Shown here: positions 42,401 to 51,700 of the stretch, in pieces
Layout: each line of letters starts with the position of its first letter
Position numbering within the stretch: position 1 is the first letter of the stretch
Source: Xenophilus arseniciresistens
GTDB taxonomy: Bacteria; Pseudomonadota; Gammaproteobacteria; Burkholderiales; Burkholderiaceae_C
NCBI RefSeq assembly: GCF_028023875.1
Contig: NZ_JAQIPB010000001.1
Location: forward strand, 248,001 to 312,000
DNA: 64,000 nt
Direction of reading: 5' to 3'
The notes under the pieces: model-generated
What the model saw: only the letters and a program-made list of their open reading frames with translations
Databases searched by the model: none
Told to the model about the DNA's origin: nothing
Made by a program: the position numbers and the translations under genes

Positions 42401-43608
42401 GCCACGGCATCCGCAGCGGCGCAGGCGCAGCAGAACGTGGCTTCTCGCTGGTCGAGCTGATGGTGGCGATGGCCATCGGCCTGGTGGTGGTGCTGGCAGT
42501 GACCAGCCTGATCGTCGTGAGCCAGACGCGCGAGCGCACCACCGGCGGCTCCAACGACATGAACCAGAGCAGCGCCTACGCGGCCACGGTGGTGGACCAG
42601 GCGCTGCGAAGCGCCGGCGCCGGCTTTGCGCAGGGCTGGGACCTGGGCGCGCTGGGCTGCCAGCCCTATCTCTCGTACAAGACCGCCGCCGTGCTGCCGC
42701 GCAGCACGAGCTTGCCCGCACCCTTTGCCGGTTTGCTGGGCGGCGGCACGGCCACGGCCAACCTGCGCATCGCGCCCGTGCTGATCGGGCAGGGCCAGGC
42801 CGCCGGCGGCTCCGACATCCTCGCCGTGATGAGCGGCAGTGCCGCCATCGGCGACGTGCCGCGGCGCATCCGCGACTTCGTCGATGGCAGCTCGACCGAG
42901 GCCCGGGTGCGGCTGGACACCACGCTGGCCCTGCACGCCGACGACGTGCTGCTGCTGAGCCGCCCCGAGTCGGAAGCCTGCGCAATCAGCCAGGTCAAGT
43001 CCAACTTCGTGCACAGCGCAGGCCAGGATGTCGTGACGCTGGCCGGCGACTATTACCGCAGCACCCTGGACAACAGCAACACGCTGCAGACGCTCACCGG
43101 CGGCGGTGAAGCCTTCGTCACGGGCCTGGGCAACGGCAGCAGCGGCAATCTGTCGATGCAGCTTTTTGGCGCCGGCACCGACCGCGTGCTCTACCGCTAC
43201 GACATGTTGCGCCAGAGTGGCAACGACGCTGCCGAGGCCCTGGCCGAAGGCGTGGTGGCGATGCGCGCGATCTATGTGGTGGACGCCAACATCGACACGG
43301 CCGGCGCCACGCCGGCCCCCACCTGGACCGCGCCCACCGGCGACTGGGCCATCGGCACGCTGCTCGCCAAAAGCCGGACCGACCGCGCCCGGGCCCTGCG
43401 CCAGATCGTGGGCGTGCGCGTGAGCCTGCTGCTGCGAAGCAGCGTGCGCCAGAGCGTGGTGGCCGCGCCTGCCAGCTATGTGATGCTGCAGGGGCTGGCA
43501 GGCGAGCGAACCGTGAACCTCAGCGATGCCGACCGACGCTTCGCCCACCGGCTGATCGAGCTCACGGTGCCGCTGCGCAATGCGCTGATGGTCCAGCCTT
43601 CCTTCTGA
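42397..43608 (+). CDS. pilW: Type IV pilus assembly protein PilW
   Basis: This minor pilin of 403 residues has prepilin motif ERG-FSLVELMVAMAIGLVVVLAV and a large C-terminal domain. It shares one base with the pilX start and four with the pilV end. The long insert (about residues 70-300) is typical of betaproteobacterial PilW. Confidence 0.92.
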   Translation: MSHGIRSGAGAAERGFSLVELMVAMAIGLVVVLAVTSLIVVSQTRERTTGGSNDMNQSSAYAATVVDQALRSAGAGFAQGWDLGALGCQPYLSYKTAAVLPRSTSLPAPFAGLLGGGTATANLRIAPVLIGQGQAAGGSDILAVMSGSAAIGDVPRRIRDFVDGSSTEARVRLDTTLALHADDVLLLSRPESEACAISQVKSNFVHSAGQDVVTLAGDYYRSTLDNSNTLQTLTGGGEAFVTGLGNGSSGNLSMQLFGAGTDRVLYRYDMLRQSGNDAAEALAEGVVAMRAIYVVDANIDTAGATPAPTWTAPTGDWAIGTLLAKSRTDRARALRQIVGVRVSLLLRSSVRQSVVAAPASYVMLQGLAGERTVNLSDADRRFAHRLIELTVPLRNALMVQPSF

Positions 43609-44234
43609 TGACGACCATGAGCACGCGCGCATTCCTCCCCTCCTCCCATTCGCATCGCCGCCAGCGCGGGGCCGCACTCCTGTTCACGCTCGTGGCGCTG
43701 GTCATCCTGCTGGCCGGCGGCGTGGCGGTGGTCCGCTCCATGAACAGCAACCTCGACAACGCGGGCAACCTCGCCTTCCGCCGCGACCTGATCAACCAGG
43801 GCGAGGAGGCGGTGGTCAAGGCGCTCAACGAGAGCTTCCCCGCGGGCGCAGCCGCCGCGGGCACTGCGCTGACCAGCAAGAACTACAGCCCCGTACCGCT
43901 GGACACGAACGACCAGGGCATTCCGCTGGCGCTGCTGAGCGACACCGAGTTCGTCAAGTATGGCGTTGCATCGAACGACATCACGGGCCGCGACGGGGTC
44001 AAGGTGCGCTACGTCATCGAGCGCCTGTGCACGATCGCGACGGAATCGGCTTCGGTGCAGGGGCTGCAGAACTGCGTCGCCTTCTCGCGTGCCTCGGGCG
44101 GGGGCAGCGGCCATCTGGCCGACGGCGCCAAGGCGCCGGTCGATCCGGTGTATCGCGTCAGCGCGCGCGTGACGGGCCCGCGCAATACCCAGGTGTTCAT
44201 CCAGAGTGCGCTCACGCGCCCCGAGTCCCTTTGA
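43608..44234 (+). CDS. pilX: Type IV pilus assembly protein PilX
   Basis: This is a minor pilin of 208 residues with the PilX-type N-terminus RQRGAALLFTLVALVILLAGGVA. It lacks the Glu5 of classical pilins, as do other PilX proteins. An ATG at 43617 is an alternative start. It lies 13 bases before pilY1. Two Cys (RLCTIA, QNCVAF) probably form a disulfide. Confidence 0.9.
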   Translation: MTTMSTRAFLPSSHSHRRQRGAALLFTLVALVILLAGGVAVVRSMNSNLDNAGNLAFRRDLINQGEEAVVKALNESFPAGAAAAGTALTSKNYSPVPLDTNDQGIPLALLSDTEFVKYGVASNDITGRDGVKVRYVIERLCTIATESASVQGLQNCVAFSRASGGGSGHLADGAKAPVDPVYRVSARVTGPRNTQVFIQSALTRPESL

Positions 44235-44247
44235 GTCGAGCCGCCCC

Positions 44248-47200
44248 ATGAGCCTCAAGCCCACCACCCGATTCCAGCGCGCGCTCGCGCTGACGCTGGC
44301 CGCGCTGGTGCCCCTGCCCGGGCTGCTGGTGCCCGGCACGGCCGTCGCCGTGGACCTGGCGAACCAGCCCGTGTTTGCCACCTCGGCCGTGCCCGGCAAC
44401 CTGGCCCTCGCGCTGTCGGTGGAATGGCCCACCGCTTCGCGCACGGCCCACACCGATGCCTATTCGAGCAACAGCACCTTCCTCGGGTACTTCGATCCGG
44501 CCAAGTGCTACAACTACATCTACAACTCCGCCTCCAACGCAAGCGGGACCGGCAACACCAGCTATTTCCAGCCCGCAGGCCTGGCCACCAACCGTCGCTG
44601 CACGGCCAAGTGGAGCGGCAACTTCCTGAACTGGGCCGCCACTGCGGCCATCGACCCCTTCCGCTGGGCCATGACCGGTGGCCGGCGCGTGGTGGACACC
44701 GCCACCGAGACCATCCTTGAGAAAGGCTGGCATTCGGGCCAGGGCTTGTTCGATGACCGCTCGCTGCCTGCTGGCGAGATCGCAGGGGCCACGCCCTTCA
44801 CCAACGCCAGCGCGTTCTACATCCGCATCAACGGCATGGGCTTTCGCATGCGCTTCTCGCTGGGTGGCGAGCGCACGTTCACGCTGGACTACTACAACAA
44901 CACCGACTACACGAACAACAACCGCACCCCGGTCCTCACCGTGCAGGACGCGGCAGCCAATCTCAGTTGGTCAGGCTCCCCCGCCGCCGGCGTGAATGCC
45001 GACAACTTCTCCACCCGCTTCACCGGGACCTTCACAGCCCCCAAGCGCGGCCGCTACCGGTTCCGCCTGCAGCACGACGACGGCGTCGTGATGTGGCTGG
45101 ACACGAGCGGCACCGAAACCTTCACCAACACCAACCGGATCATCGTCAACAACAGCTGGACCAGCACCTACACCTATCAGAACACCAACGGCTACAACGA
45201 CAACTCGTCCTTCAGCATGCAGGCGGGTGACCGCTTCTCCATCCGCATCGTCCAGGTCGACACAGGCGGCGGTGCCGGGGTTCGGCTCGACTGGGCACTG
45301 CCCGACGACAACCGCAACGCGACGACCAACTGGGAGCTGTTTTCGAGCGACGCCTTCGGAAGCTCTGCGCAGGACTTCCTTCCCACCACCACCGTCAGCG
45401 CGGGGCGCCCCTACGACGTCACCATGCGCGTGAAGGTCTGCGACTCCAGCAGCGCCGCCGGCGGCGTGGAAAGCAACTGCAAGGCCTATGGCAGCAACTA
45501 CAAGCCCGAAGGCCTGGTGCAGAAGTATTCGCAGGACATGCGCTACAGCGCCTTCGGCTACCTGAACGACAGCAGCGACAGCCGCGATGGCGGCGTGCTG
45601 CGCGCGCGCCAGAAGTTCGTCGGGCCGACGACGCCGGTGCCGGGCCAGCCCAGCATCACCAACACCGGCGCCGAATGGAGCTCCACGGACGGCACCTTCG
45701 TGCGCAATCCGGATGCCGCCGACGCCACCACCACCAGCACCGCAACCGGCGTGTCGATCACCAACAGCGGCGTGATCAACTACCTGAACAACTTCGGCCA
45801 GTTGCTGCCGGGCAGCTACAAGGGCCTGGACCCGGTCAACGAGCTGTACTACGCCGTGATGCGCTACTTCCGCAACCTCGGCAACGTGCCGCAGTGGACG
45901 CAAAACATCTCCAACGCGACCTACCTGGACGGCTTCCCGGTCATCACCAACTGGGACGATCCGATCCAGTACTCGTGCCAGCGCAATTTCGTGCTGGGCA
46001 TCGGTGACATCTACACCCACCGCGACAAGAACGTGCCGGGCAACAACTCCAGCGACGGCGAGCCGTCCATGCCTGCAGCCGTGACGGCCGACACCTCCGT
46101 CAACGCCATGACCGCGACCAACAAGGTCGGCGTGCTGCAAGGGCTGGGCAACTCCTTCGCCACGCAGGCCACCGGCTCGAGCTACTCGCGCTCCTACATG
46201 GCGGGCCTGGCCTACGACGCCAACACCAAGGACATCCGGCCCGATGTGGCCAGCGAGGCCAAGACGCTGGGCAAGCAGACCGTGCAGACCTACTGGGTGG
46301 ACGTTCTCGAAGCGCCCTTTGTCGCGAACAACAAGTTCTACCTGGCCGCCAAGTTCGGCGGCATGAAGGTGCCAGCCGACTTCGACCCCTACACCTTCGC
46401 GGGCACCATTCCGCTGGACTGGTGGTCCACCACCGGCGAGACGGTGGGCTCGCAGAACCGGCCCGACAACTACTTCACCGCCGGCCGGCCCGACACCATG
46501 GTCAGCGGCCTGACCCGCGCCTTCGAAAACATCGTGGGCGACATCAAGGCCTACACCACCTCCTTCTCGCTGGCGTCCAAGCAGATCACGCAGTTGAGCA
46601 ACGCCTCGTATGCCACGCAGTACGACTCGGCCGACTGGAGCGGCGAGCTGACGGGCAGCCAGCTCAACGTGGACGCAACCACCGGCGTGCCCACGCTGGC
46701 CGCAACCCCCACCTGGAGCACGGCGACCCGCTTCGAGAACCAGCTTGCGGGCAGCGGCTGGGACACGGGGCGGCGCATCGTGACCTGGAACCCCTCGACC
46801 ACCAACGGCGCAGCGGGCGTGCCCTTTCGCATCAGCGGCATCTCCACCGCGCAAAGAGAGCTGCTGAACACCACCTACGTCAGCGGCGACGACAGCGCCA
46901 ACTACCTCAACTGGCTGCGCGGCGATCCCTCGCTGGAGTCCAGCGGCTACCGGGCGCGCTCGACCACGCTGTCCACGGGCCTGCGGCGCAAGCGGCTGGG
47001 TGACATCGTGAACTCCAAGATCACGGTGGTGGCCGCGCCTTCGTCGGAATACTCGGAAACGGCCAACCCGGGTTACCGCAGTTTCAGGCAGACCTACCAG
47101 AGCCGCCAGACCATGCTGTACGTGGGCGCCAACGACGGCATGCTCCACGCCTTCAAGGGCGGGCTGGGCAGCGATGGCGGCACGGAGCTTTTTGCCTATA

Positions 47201-48561
47201 TTCCCAGCGTGCTGTTCCATCGCAACCCGACGGACCTGTCGGCACCCAGCCAGGACGGCCTTCTGGCCCAACTGGGGCGCCCCACCTACCAGCACCGCAA
47301 CTACGTCGACGCCACGGCGCGGGTCTTCGACATCGACTTCAACAATGCCGGCGGCGCCTTCCGAACCGCGGTCCAAAGCGATGGCAGCACCAACGCTTCC
47401 TGGCGCAGCGTGCTCATCGGTGGGCTGGGGAGCGGCGGACGCAGCTATTACGCCATCGATGTGACCGACCCTTCGGCCATGACCAGCGAGACCGCCGTCG
47501 CAGGCAAGGTGCTGTGGGAATTCCCGGCCCGAAGCCAGTTGCCGACCGCGGCCGGCGGCACCTGCACGAGCAACTGCATCGACATGGGCTTCAGCTTCGG
47601 CGACCCGGTGGTGGTGAAAACGGCCAAGTACGGCTGGGTGGTGATCTTCACCTCGGGCTACAACAACATCGACGGCAAGGGGCACCTGTTCATCGTCAAC
47701 CCCACCAGCGGCGCCCTGCTGGAAGACATCAGCACCGGCCTCACCACCTCCAGCGGCATGGCGCGCCCCACGGCCTACGTGCGCGACTACACCGACATGA
47801 CGGCCGACTCGGTCTACGTGGGTGACCTCAACGGCCAGCTCTGGCGCTTCGACCTGAGCCAGGCGCGCAGCGCCGCCGGCGGCTACCCGGCGCCCATCCG
47901 CATCGCGCGCTTCACCGACACCAGCGGCAACGCCCAACCCGTGACCTCCAGGCCACTGGTGGAAATCCATCCGGCCAAGCGCAAGCGCTTCGTGATGGTC
48001 GGCACCGGCCGGCTGCTGCACAGCAACGACATCCAGGACGCGCAAGGGCAGACCTTCTACGCCATCGTGGACGGCGGCATCGCGAACTTCGCTGCCACGG
48101 CCAATGACGGTGACAGCTGGCCTGTGTTGCGCAGCGACCTGACGGCCGTGACCGACGTGACGCAGGGCATCAACGTGGACGGCAGGGCCGGCTGGCTGCT
48201 GGAGCTGGGCAAGACCAACAACGTGGGCTGGCGCGTCATCAATGACCAGAGCGATGCCTACAACGGCAACATCGGCATCGCCAGCTTCCCGTCGGTGCTG
48301 CCCACGGGCGATGCCTGCAGCCCCTCGGGCCTGAGCCGCGCCTACGCACTGAACTACGCCAGCGGCAAGACCGTGCTGGACAACAACGCGGCCTACATCG
48401 GGTTCAGCAGCGTGATCACCGACCTGAACTTCGTGAACATCCGGGGCCAGACGCGCCTGGTCGCGGGCGACAACATCGGCGCAATCCGTTCGCTGCCCGG
48501 CAATTTCGGCAGCACCAGCCCGCGCCGCCTGAGCTGGCGCGAGATCCCGGTAGGCAACTGA
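44248..48561 (+). CDS. pilY1: PilY1-type pilus tip adhesin with a PA14 domain
   Basis: This exported protein of 1437 residues sits at the pilus tip. After a signal peptide (residues 1 to about 34) comes a PilY1-type N-terminal region, but the expected von Willebrand A domain with its DxSxS metal site is not seen. Instead residues about 238-366 form a PA14-type beta-sandwich (FTGTFTAPKRGRYRFRLQHD, VMWLDTSG, FSIRIVQVDTGGGAGVRLDW). The C-terminal third is the conserved PilY1 beta-propeller (MLYVGANDGMLHAF, VYVGDLNGQLWRFDLS), which in homologues binds Ca2+ and controls retraction. The ATG at 44248 follows pilX by 13 bases. Confidence 0.92.
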   Translation: MSLKPTTRFQRALALTLAALVPLPGLLVPGTAVAVDLANQPVFATSAVPGNLALALSVEWPTASRTAHTDAYSSNSTFLGYFDPAKCYNYIYNSASNASGTGNTSYFQPAGLATNRRCTAKWSGNFLNWAATAAIDPFRWAMTGGRRVVDTATETILEKGWHSGQGLFDDRSLPAGEIAGATPFTNASAFYIRINGMGFRMRFSLGGERTFTLDYYNNTDYTNNNRTPVLTVQDAAANLSWSGSPAAGVNADNFSTRFTGTFTAPKRGRYRFRLQHDDGVVMWLDTSGTETFTNTNRIIVNNSWTSTYTYQNTNGYNDNSSFSMQAGDRFSIRIVQVDTGGGAGVRLDWALPDDNRNATTNWELFSSDAFGSSAQDFLPTTTVSAGRPYDVTMRVKVCDSSSAAGGVESNCKAYGSNYKPEGLVQKYSQDMRYSAFGYLNDSSDSRDGGVLRARQKFVGPTTPVPGQPSITNTGAEWSSTDGTFVRNPDAADATTTSTATGVSITNSGVINYLNNFGQLLPGSYKGLDPVNELYYAVMRYFRNLGNVPQWTQNISNATYLDGFPVITNWDDPIQYSCQRNFVLGIGDIYTHRDKNVPGNNSSDGEPSMPAAVTADTSVNAMTATNKVGVLQGLGNSFATQATGSSYSRSYMAGLAYDANTKDIRPDVASEAKTLGKQTVQTYWVDVLEAPFVANNKFYLAAKFGGMKVPADFDPYTFAGTIPLDWWSTTGETVGSQNRPDNYFTAGRPDTMVSGLTRAFENIVGDIKAYTTSFSLASKQITQLSNASYATQYDSADWSGELTGSQLNVDATTGVPTLAATPTWSTATRFENQLAGSGWDTGRRIVTWNPSTTNGAAGVPFRISGISTAQRELLNTTYVSGDDSANYLNWLRGDPSLESSGYRARSTTLSTGLRRKRLGDIVNSKITVVAAPSSEYSETANPGYRSFRQTYQSRQTMLYVGANDGMLHAFKGGLGSDGGTELFAYIPSVLFHRNPTDLSAPSQDGLLAQLGRPTYQHRNYVDATARVFDIDFNNAGGAFRTAVQSDGSTNASWRSVLIGGLGSGGRSYYAIDVTDPSAMTSETAVAGKVLWEFPARSQLPTAAGGTCTSNCIDMGFSFGDPVVVKTAKYGWVVIFTSGYNNIDGKGHLFIVNPTSGALLEDISTGLTTSSGMARPTAYVRDYTDMTADSVYVGDLNGQLWRFDLSQARSAAGGYPAPIRIARFTDTSGNAQPVTSRPLVEIHPAKRKRFVMVGTGRLLHSNDIQDAQGQTFYAIVDGGIANFAATANDGDSWPVLRSDLTAVTDVTQGINVDGRAGWLLELGKTNNVGWRVINDQSDAYNGNIGIASFPSVLPTGDACSPSGLSRAYALNYASGKTVLDNNAAYIGFSSVITDLNFVNIRGQTRLVAGDNIGAIRSLPGNFGSTSPRRLSWREIPVGN

Positions 48562-48653
48562 GCACCGGGCGGAAGAAGGGACCGATCCAAACCGCCCACT
48601 CCTGCGTATAGCCCGTGCAGCCTTCGCTGCGCACGCAACTCACAGGAGCTCCC

Positions 48654-49235
48654 ATGACCCGAATCCAGCCCGCGTTCCGTCCCCCTCTCGCCGGCGCCGC
48701 CCTCATGGGCGCGCTGTTGCTGCTGACCGCCTGCGGTTCGATGAGCAATTCCGGCTCGTCGATGGGCAGCTTCTCGCAGGCCAGCCTGCCGGCCAGCATC
48801 CAGGTGCCGGCGGGCCACAAGGTGTCGATGGAGACCGTGGGCGTGGGCACCGTTCAGTACGAGTGCCGCGACAAGGCCAATGCCCCGGGCCAGATGGAAT
48901 GGACCTTCGTGGGCCCCGACGCGCGCCTGATGGACCGCGCCGGCAAGCAGGTGGGCAAGTACTACGGTCCGCCGGCCACCTGGGAGGCCAACGATGGCTC
49001 GAAGCTCACCGCCACGCAGCTGGCCGTCGCACCCTCCGGCCCCACCAGCCTGCCCTACCAGCTGGTCAAGGCCAATCCCGCGACGGGCAATGGCGCCATG
49101 AGCGGCGTGACCTACATCCAGCGCGTGGCACTCCAGGGCGGCATCGCCCCGGCCACCGCCTGCACGGCCGCCAACAAGGGCGCCCGCAGCACCGTGAACT
49201 ACCAGGCCGACTACATCTTCTGGAAGGCGGCCTGA
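48654..49235 (+). CDS. DUF3455 lipoprotein
   Basis: This predicted lipoprotein of 193 residues has the lipobox LLLTACGS, followed by a Ser-rich stretch and a DUF3455-type domain: VPAGHKVSMETVGVGTVQYEC, WTFVGPDARLMDRAGKQVG, YYGPPATWEANDGSK, then a C-terminal Cys in PATACTAANKG. The start has CAGGAG seven bases upstream. Related proteins occur widely in proteobacteria and fungi without known function. It stands alone after the pilus operon. Confidence 0.85.
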   Translation: MTRIQPAFRPPLAGAALMGALLLLTACGSMSNSGSSMGSFSQASLPASIQVPAGHKVSMETVGVGTVQYECRDKANAPGQMEWTFVGPDARLMDRAGKQVGKYYGPPATWEANDGSKLTATQLAVAPSGPTSLPYQLVKANPATGNGAMSGVTYIQRVALQGGIAPATACTAANKGARSTVNYQADYIFWKAA

Positions 49236-49284
49236 GGCCCAGGCTCACCAGCGGCGACATGCGCCGCAGCGGCCCCCGGGCTTA

Positions 49285-49300
49285 GAACGTGTTCACGTTC
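49285..49300. repeat. Short inverted repeat between convergent genes
   Basis: GAACGTG and CACGTTC are separated by TT, immediately before the stop codon of the convergent minus-strand gene. It may act as a weak bidirectional terminator; no T-tract is present. Confidence 0.4.
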
Positions 49301-49756
49301 CTAGGACCCGAAGCCCAGGGCCAGCTCAAGCACCAGCGGCTGGCGCATGTCGGGCGGCGGTGCCTCGGTGATGCTCTGAGCCGTCAGCACCGCGCGCAGG
49401 TCAGCATCGGCCTGGGCCTGACCCAGCGACGCGAACTCGGCCTGCGACACCCGGCCCGAGGCAGCGATCCAGACGCGCACCCGCAGCGGCTGCGCGGCCT
49501 GCTGCGGCTCGGCCCCCGACAGGATGCGCGCCTGCATCCAGCTGTGCAGCCGCACCACGGCCTCGTTCGCGGGGTCGCTCAGGCCCTGCTGCAACTGGCC
49601 GCCCACAAGCTGGGCGTAGCTGATCCAGTGCTGCGGCACCGATTGGGCCAACACGGGCACCGGCAAGGCCGCAGCCATCCCGGCCAGGCCGAGCCAGGCC
49701 AGCAGCCGACGCAGGCGCGCACCTGCCAGAGCGAATCGGGACGGTTTCTTGACCAT
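49301..49756 (-). CDS. Secreted TonB C-terminal-domain-like protein without anchor
   Basis: This 151-residue protein has a signal peptide (MVKKPSRFALAGARLRRLL..., cut near VLAQ-S) and a mature part of about 114 residues. The mature part aligns by eye with the C-terminal domain of the TonB-like protein encoded at 54335-55054: LRVRVWIAASGRVSQAEF here against LRVDIWLAADGRTTRVQL there, followed by PPPDMRQPLVLELAL against PPQTMRFPMRVSM. It lacks the membrane anchor and the Pro-rich spacer. It is the last gene of the ExbB/ExbD/TPS operon. It may be a free periplasmic decoy or coupling factor for that complex. Confidence 0.7.
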   Translation of the reverse strand: MVKKPSRFALAGARLRRLLAWLGLAGMAAALPVPVLAQSVPQHWISYAQLVGGQLQQGLSDPANEAVVRLHSWMQARILSGAEPQQAAQPLRVRVWIAASGRVSQAEFASLGQAQADADLRAVLTAQSITEAPPPDMRQPLVLELALGFGS

Positions 49757-49810
49757 GGAATGCTGCTGCTCAGGGAACGGAGAAAAGGGTGGGTCACGCC
49801 CGAAGCCAGC

Positions 49811-50101
49811 TCATGACCCCGCGGCCTTGGCCGGGGCCGCGGGCAGCGCCCGCTCGAACTGCAGCCTGCGCCGCTCGTCGGCCAGCTCGGCCTGCGTGAT
49901 GCCGAACTCTTCCATCGATTCGACCAGCAGGCGCAGGAAGGCCTGGCGCTGCCGCTCCCAGATGCGGCCGGCGCGGCGCGTGCGCTCGCGCTGGCGTTGG
50001 GTCAAACCTGGCTGCTGCTGCAGGCTGTGCGCTTCGGTCGCACTGCGCGCACGCGCGGCATCGAGCACGCGGGCCAAGGCGATGTCTTCCTTTTTCTTCA
50101 A
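49811..50101 (-). CDS. Small charged protein, function unknown
   Basis: This is a cytoplasmic-looking protein of about 96 residues, rich in Arg, Glu, Gln and Ala, with no signal peptide. A helical middle (RTRRAGRIWERQRQAFLRLL) is followed by EEFGITQAELADERRRL, which faintly recalls the oligomerisation part of H-NS-type proteins but lacks their DNA-binding motif. No ATG fits; a TTG at 50101 is proposed because it follows the upstream stop by 32 bases. Its position in a long same-strand run is the main support. Confidence 0.45.
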   Translation of the reverse strand: MKKKEDIALARVLDAARARSATEAHSLQQQPGLTQRQRERTRRAGRIWERQRQAFLRLLVESMEEFGITQAELADERRRLQFERALPAAPAKAAGS

Positions 50102-50133
50102 CGCTGGACGGCGAGGACGCGGCGGCCCGTCGC

Positions 50134-50658
50134 TCAGGCTTCGGCCGCTTCGCCCTGCAGCGCCGCCTGGGCCGCGTCGGCGGCGGCAGGCTCGGCGGCT
50201 TCGGGTGCCTTGAAGTTGCGCAGATGCAGGAAGAACTGGCCCATCATCTGGGTCCACAGCTGGGCCTGGACGGCCAGGTGGTTGGGGCTGATGCCGCCGG
50301 CCGTGAGCACGTCCATTTCCAGCACGACGAAATCGCCGTGCTGGGCCACGCGCGCAAAACGCTTGGCGCGGTGCCAGTCGGCCAGCACGCCTTCGGGCAG
50401 CGTGCCGCCCTGCACGCGCAGCGGGCAGCTCAGCGTGAAGTCGACGTAGTGGCCCTGGGTCAGGGCATTGCCCCACAGCACCTGGAAGCCCACGCCGTGG
50501 CTGGCGCTGTGCAGGCGCACCACGCCGTCCTGCTCGATGGCGGTGACGGCGCAGCCGGCGGCCTTGATGGCTTCGCCGACCTGGTCGGGGCTCACGGAAA
50601 AGAGCAGTTCACCGGTGGCCGGCTGGGCGGGAGTCTGGGTATCTTGGGTCTGGGCCAT
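50134..50658 (-). CDS. YbjN-domain protein
   Basis: This cytoplasmic protein of 174 residues resembles the YbjN/T3SS-chaperone-like fold: LLFSVSPDQVGEAIKAAGCA, then VDFTLSCPLRVQGG and FFLHLRNF near the end. In other bacteria YbjN-type proteins influence motility, stress and envelope genes, and the fold is related to secretion chaperones. That makes a chaperone role for an exported partner in this cluster plausible. It starts at ATG 50658, after 86 bases of spacer downstream of the PPIase gene. Confidence 0.7.
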   Translation of the reverse strand: MAQTQDTQTPAQPATGELLFSVSPDQVGEAIKAAGCAVTAIEQDGVVRLHSASHGVGFQVLWGNALTQGHYVDFTLSCPLRVQGGTLPEGVLADWHRAKRFARVAQHGDFVVLEMDVLTAGGISPNHLAVQAQLWTQMMGQFFLHLRNFKAPEAAEPAAADAAQAALQGEAAEA

Positions 50659-50744
50659 GGGAATTCCTGTAGCGGTACGAGAAAGGCAAAAAAACGAAGG
50701 GGGGAAGCAAGGGGGAACGGCCTCGCGGCGCGCCCCGCTTCGTG

Positions 50745-51677
50745 TCATTCGATCCGGGTGAGCGCCGCGTCGAGCGCAGCGCTGTCGATGTTCACGCTGG
50801 CCGCGGGCGCCAGCTTGTTCATGTGCTCGGCCACCAGCTGCTGGCGGCGCTGCTCGCGCAGCGCGGCCTGCAGGCGCGGCTGCACTTCCTGCAAGGTGGC
50901 CGTGCGCGCCGGCAGGGTTTCAAGCAGCTTGACCACGTGAAAGCCCGTGGGCGACTGCAGGGCTTCGCTGACCTGGCCGGGCTGCAGGCGCGTCACGCTC
51001 TCGCGGATCTCGGGCAGCATCTGCGCCAGCGGCAGCGCGCCCACCTCGCCGCCCTGGGCGGCGCTGCGCGGCTCCTGCGATTTCTCGCGGGCCAGCGCGG
51101 CAAAGTCAGCGCTGCGGGCCTGGGCCGCCAGTTGCTGGGCCTGGGCGCGCACGGCGGCCACGGCTGCGGCATCGGCGCCGGGCTGCGTGGCCAGGTAGAT
51201 CTGCGCCACGCGGTAGCGCACCGGCAACTCGAGCCCGGGGCGCGCGCGCTCGTAGGCGGCCTGCAGCTCGGCTGCAGAGGGGTAGCCTGCGGGCACTTGC
51301 GAAACCGAATCGAGGTAGCTGCCGCCGACCAGGCGCGCCGTGACTTCACGCACGGCCGCGTCCACGCGGGCCTTCACCTCGGGGCGTTCGGCCCAGCGCT
51401 TTTGCTGGGCCTCGCGCAGCAGGGCTTCGCTGGCCACGCGCTGGCGCAGCCAGTTTTCGAGGCCGGCGCGGTTGCCCTTGAGCTGCTCGCGCTCGGCCGG
51501 TGCCAGGTTCTGCAGCAGCAGGTCGACTTCGGATTGCTGGATGCCGATGGCACCCATGCGCGCGATGACCGGGCCGCCGGCGGCAGGGGCCGGCGCCTGC
51601 GCGGCGGCCGAGCCCACCATCCAGGCCAGCAGCAGGCCGAGGCCGCCGCGCAGGGTGTGGGAATCAAACAGGCTCAT
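50745..51677 (-). CDS. Periplasmic parvulin-type peptidyl-prolyl isomerase (SurA/PpiC-like)
   Basis: This periplasmic foldase of 310 residues has a signal peptide (cut near SAAAQA), a SurA-like N-terminal helical part (IGIQQSEVDLLLQNL) and a parvulin domain at about residues 145-250 (AQIYLATQPG, LAREKSQEPRSAAQGGEVGAL, SPTGFHVVKLLE). It likely chaperones the porin, the TPS transporter or the exoprotein made by the same locus. It lies 23 bases after the coiled-coil protein gene. Confidence 0.88.
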   Translation of the reverse strand: MSLFDSHTLRGGLGLLLAWMVGSAAAQAPAPAAGGPVIARMGAIGIQQSEVDLLLQNLAPAEREQLKGNRAGLENWLRQRVASEALLREAQQKRWAERPEVKARVDAAVREVTARLVGGSYLDSVSQVPAGYPSAAELQAAYERARPGLELPVRYRVAQIYLATQPGADAAAVAAVRAQAQQLAAQARSADFAALAREKSQEPRSAAQGGEVGALPLAQMLPEIRESVTRLQPGQVSEALQSPTGFHVVKLLETLPARTATLQEVQPRLQAALREQRRQQLVAEHMNKLAPAASVNIDSAALDAALTRIE

Positions 51678-51700
51678 GGTCGAGTTCTGACGGTTGAGAT

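Noticed and set aside
44971-48045. A 1024-codon open frame antisense to pilY1
   Set aside because: Shadow of pilY1; repeats of Val, Gly and His reflect reverse-complement codons of Asn, Thr and Ser-rich strands.
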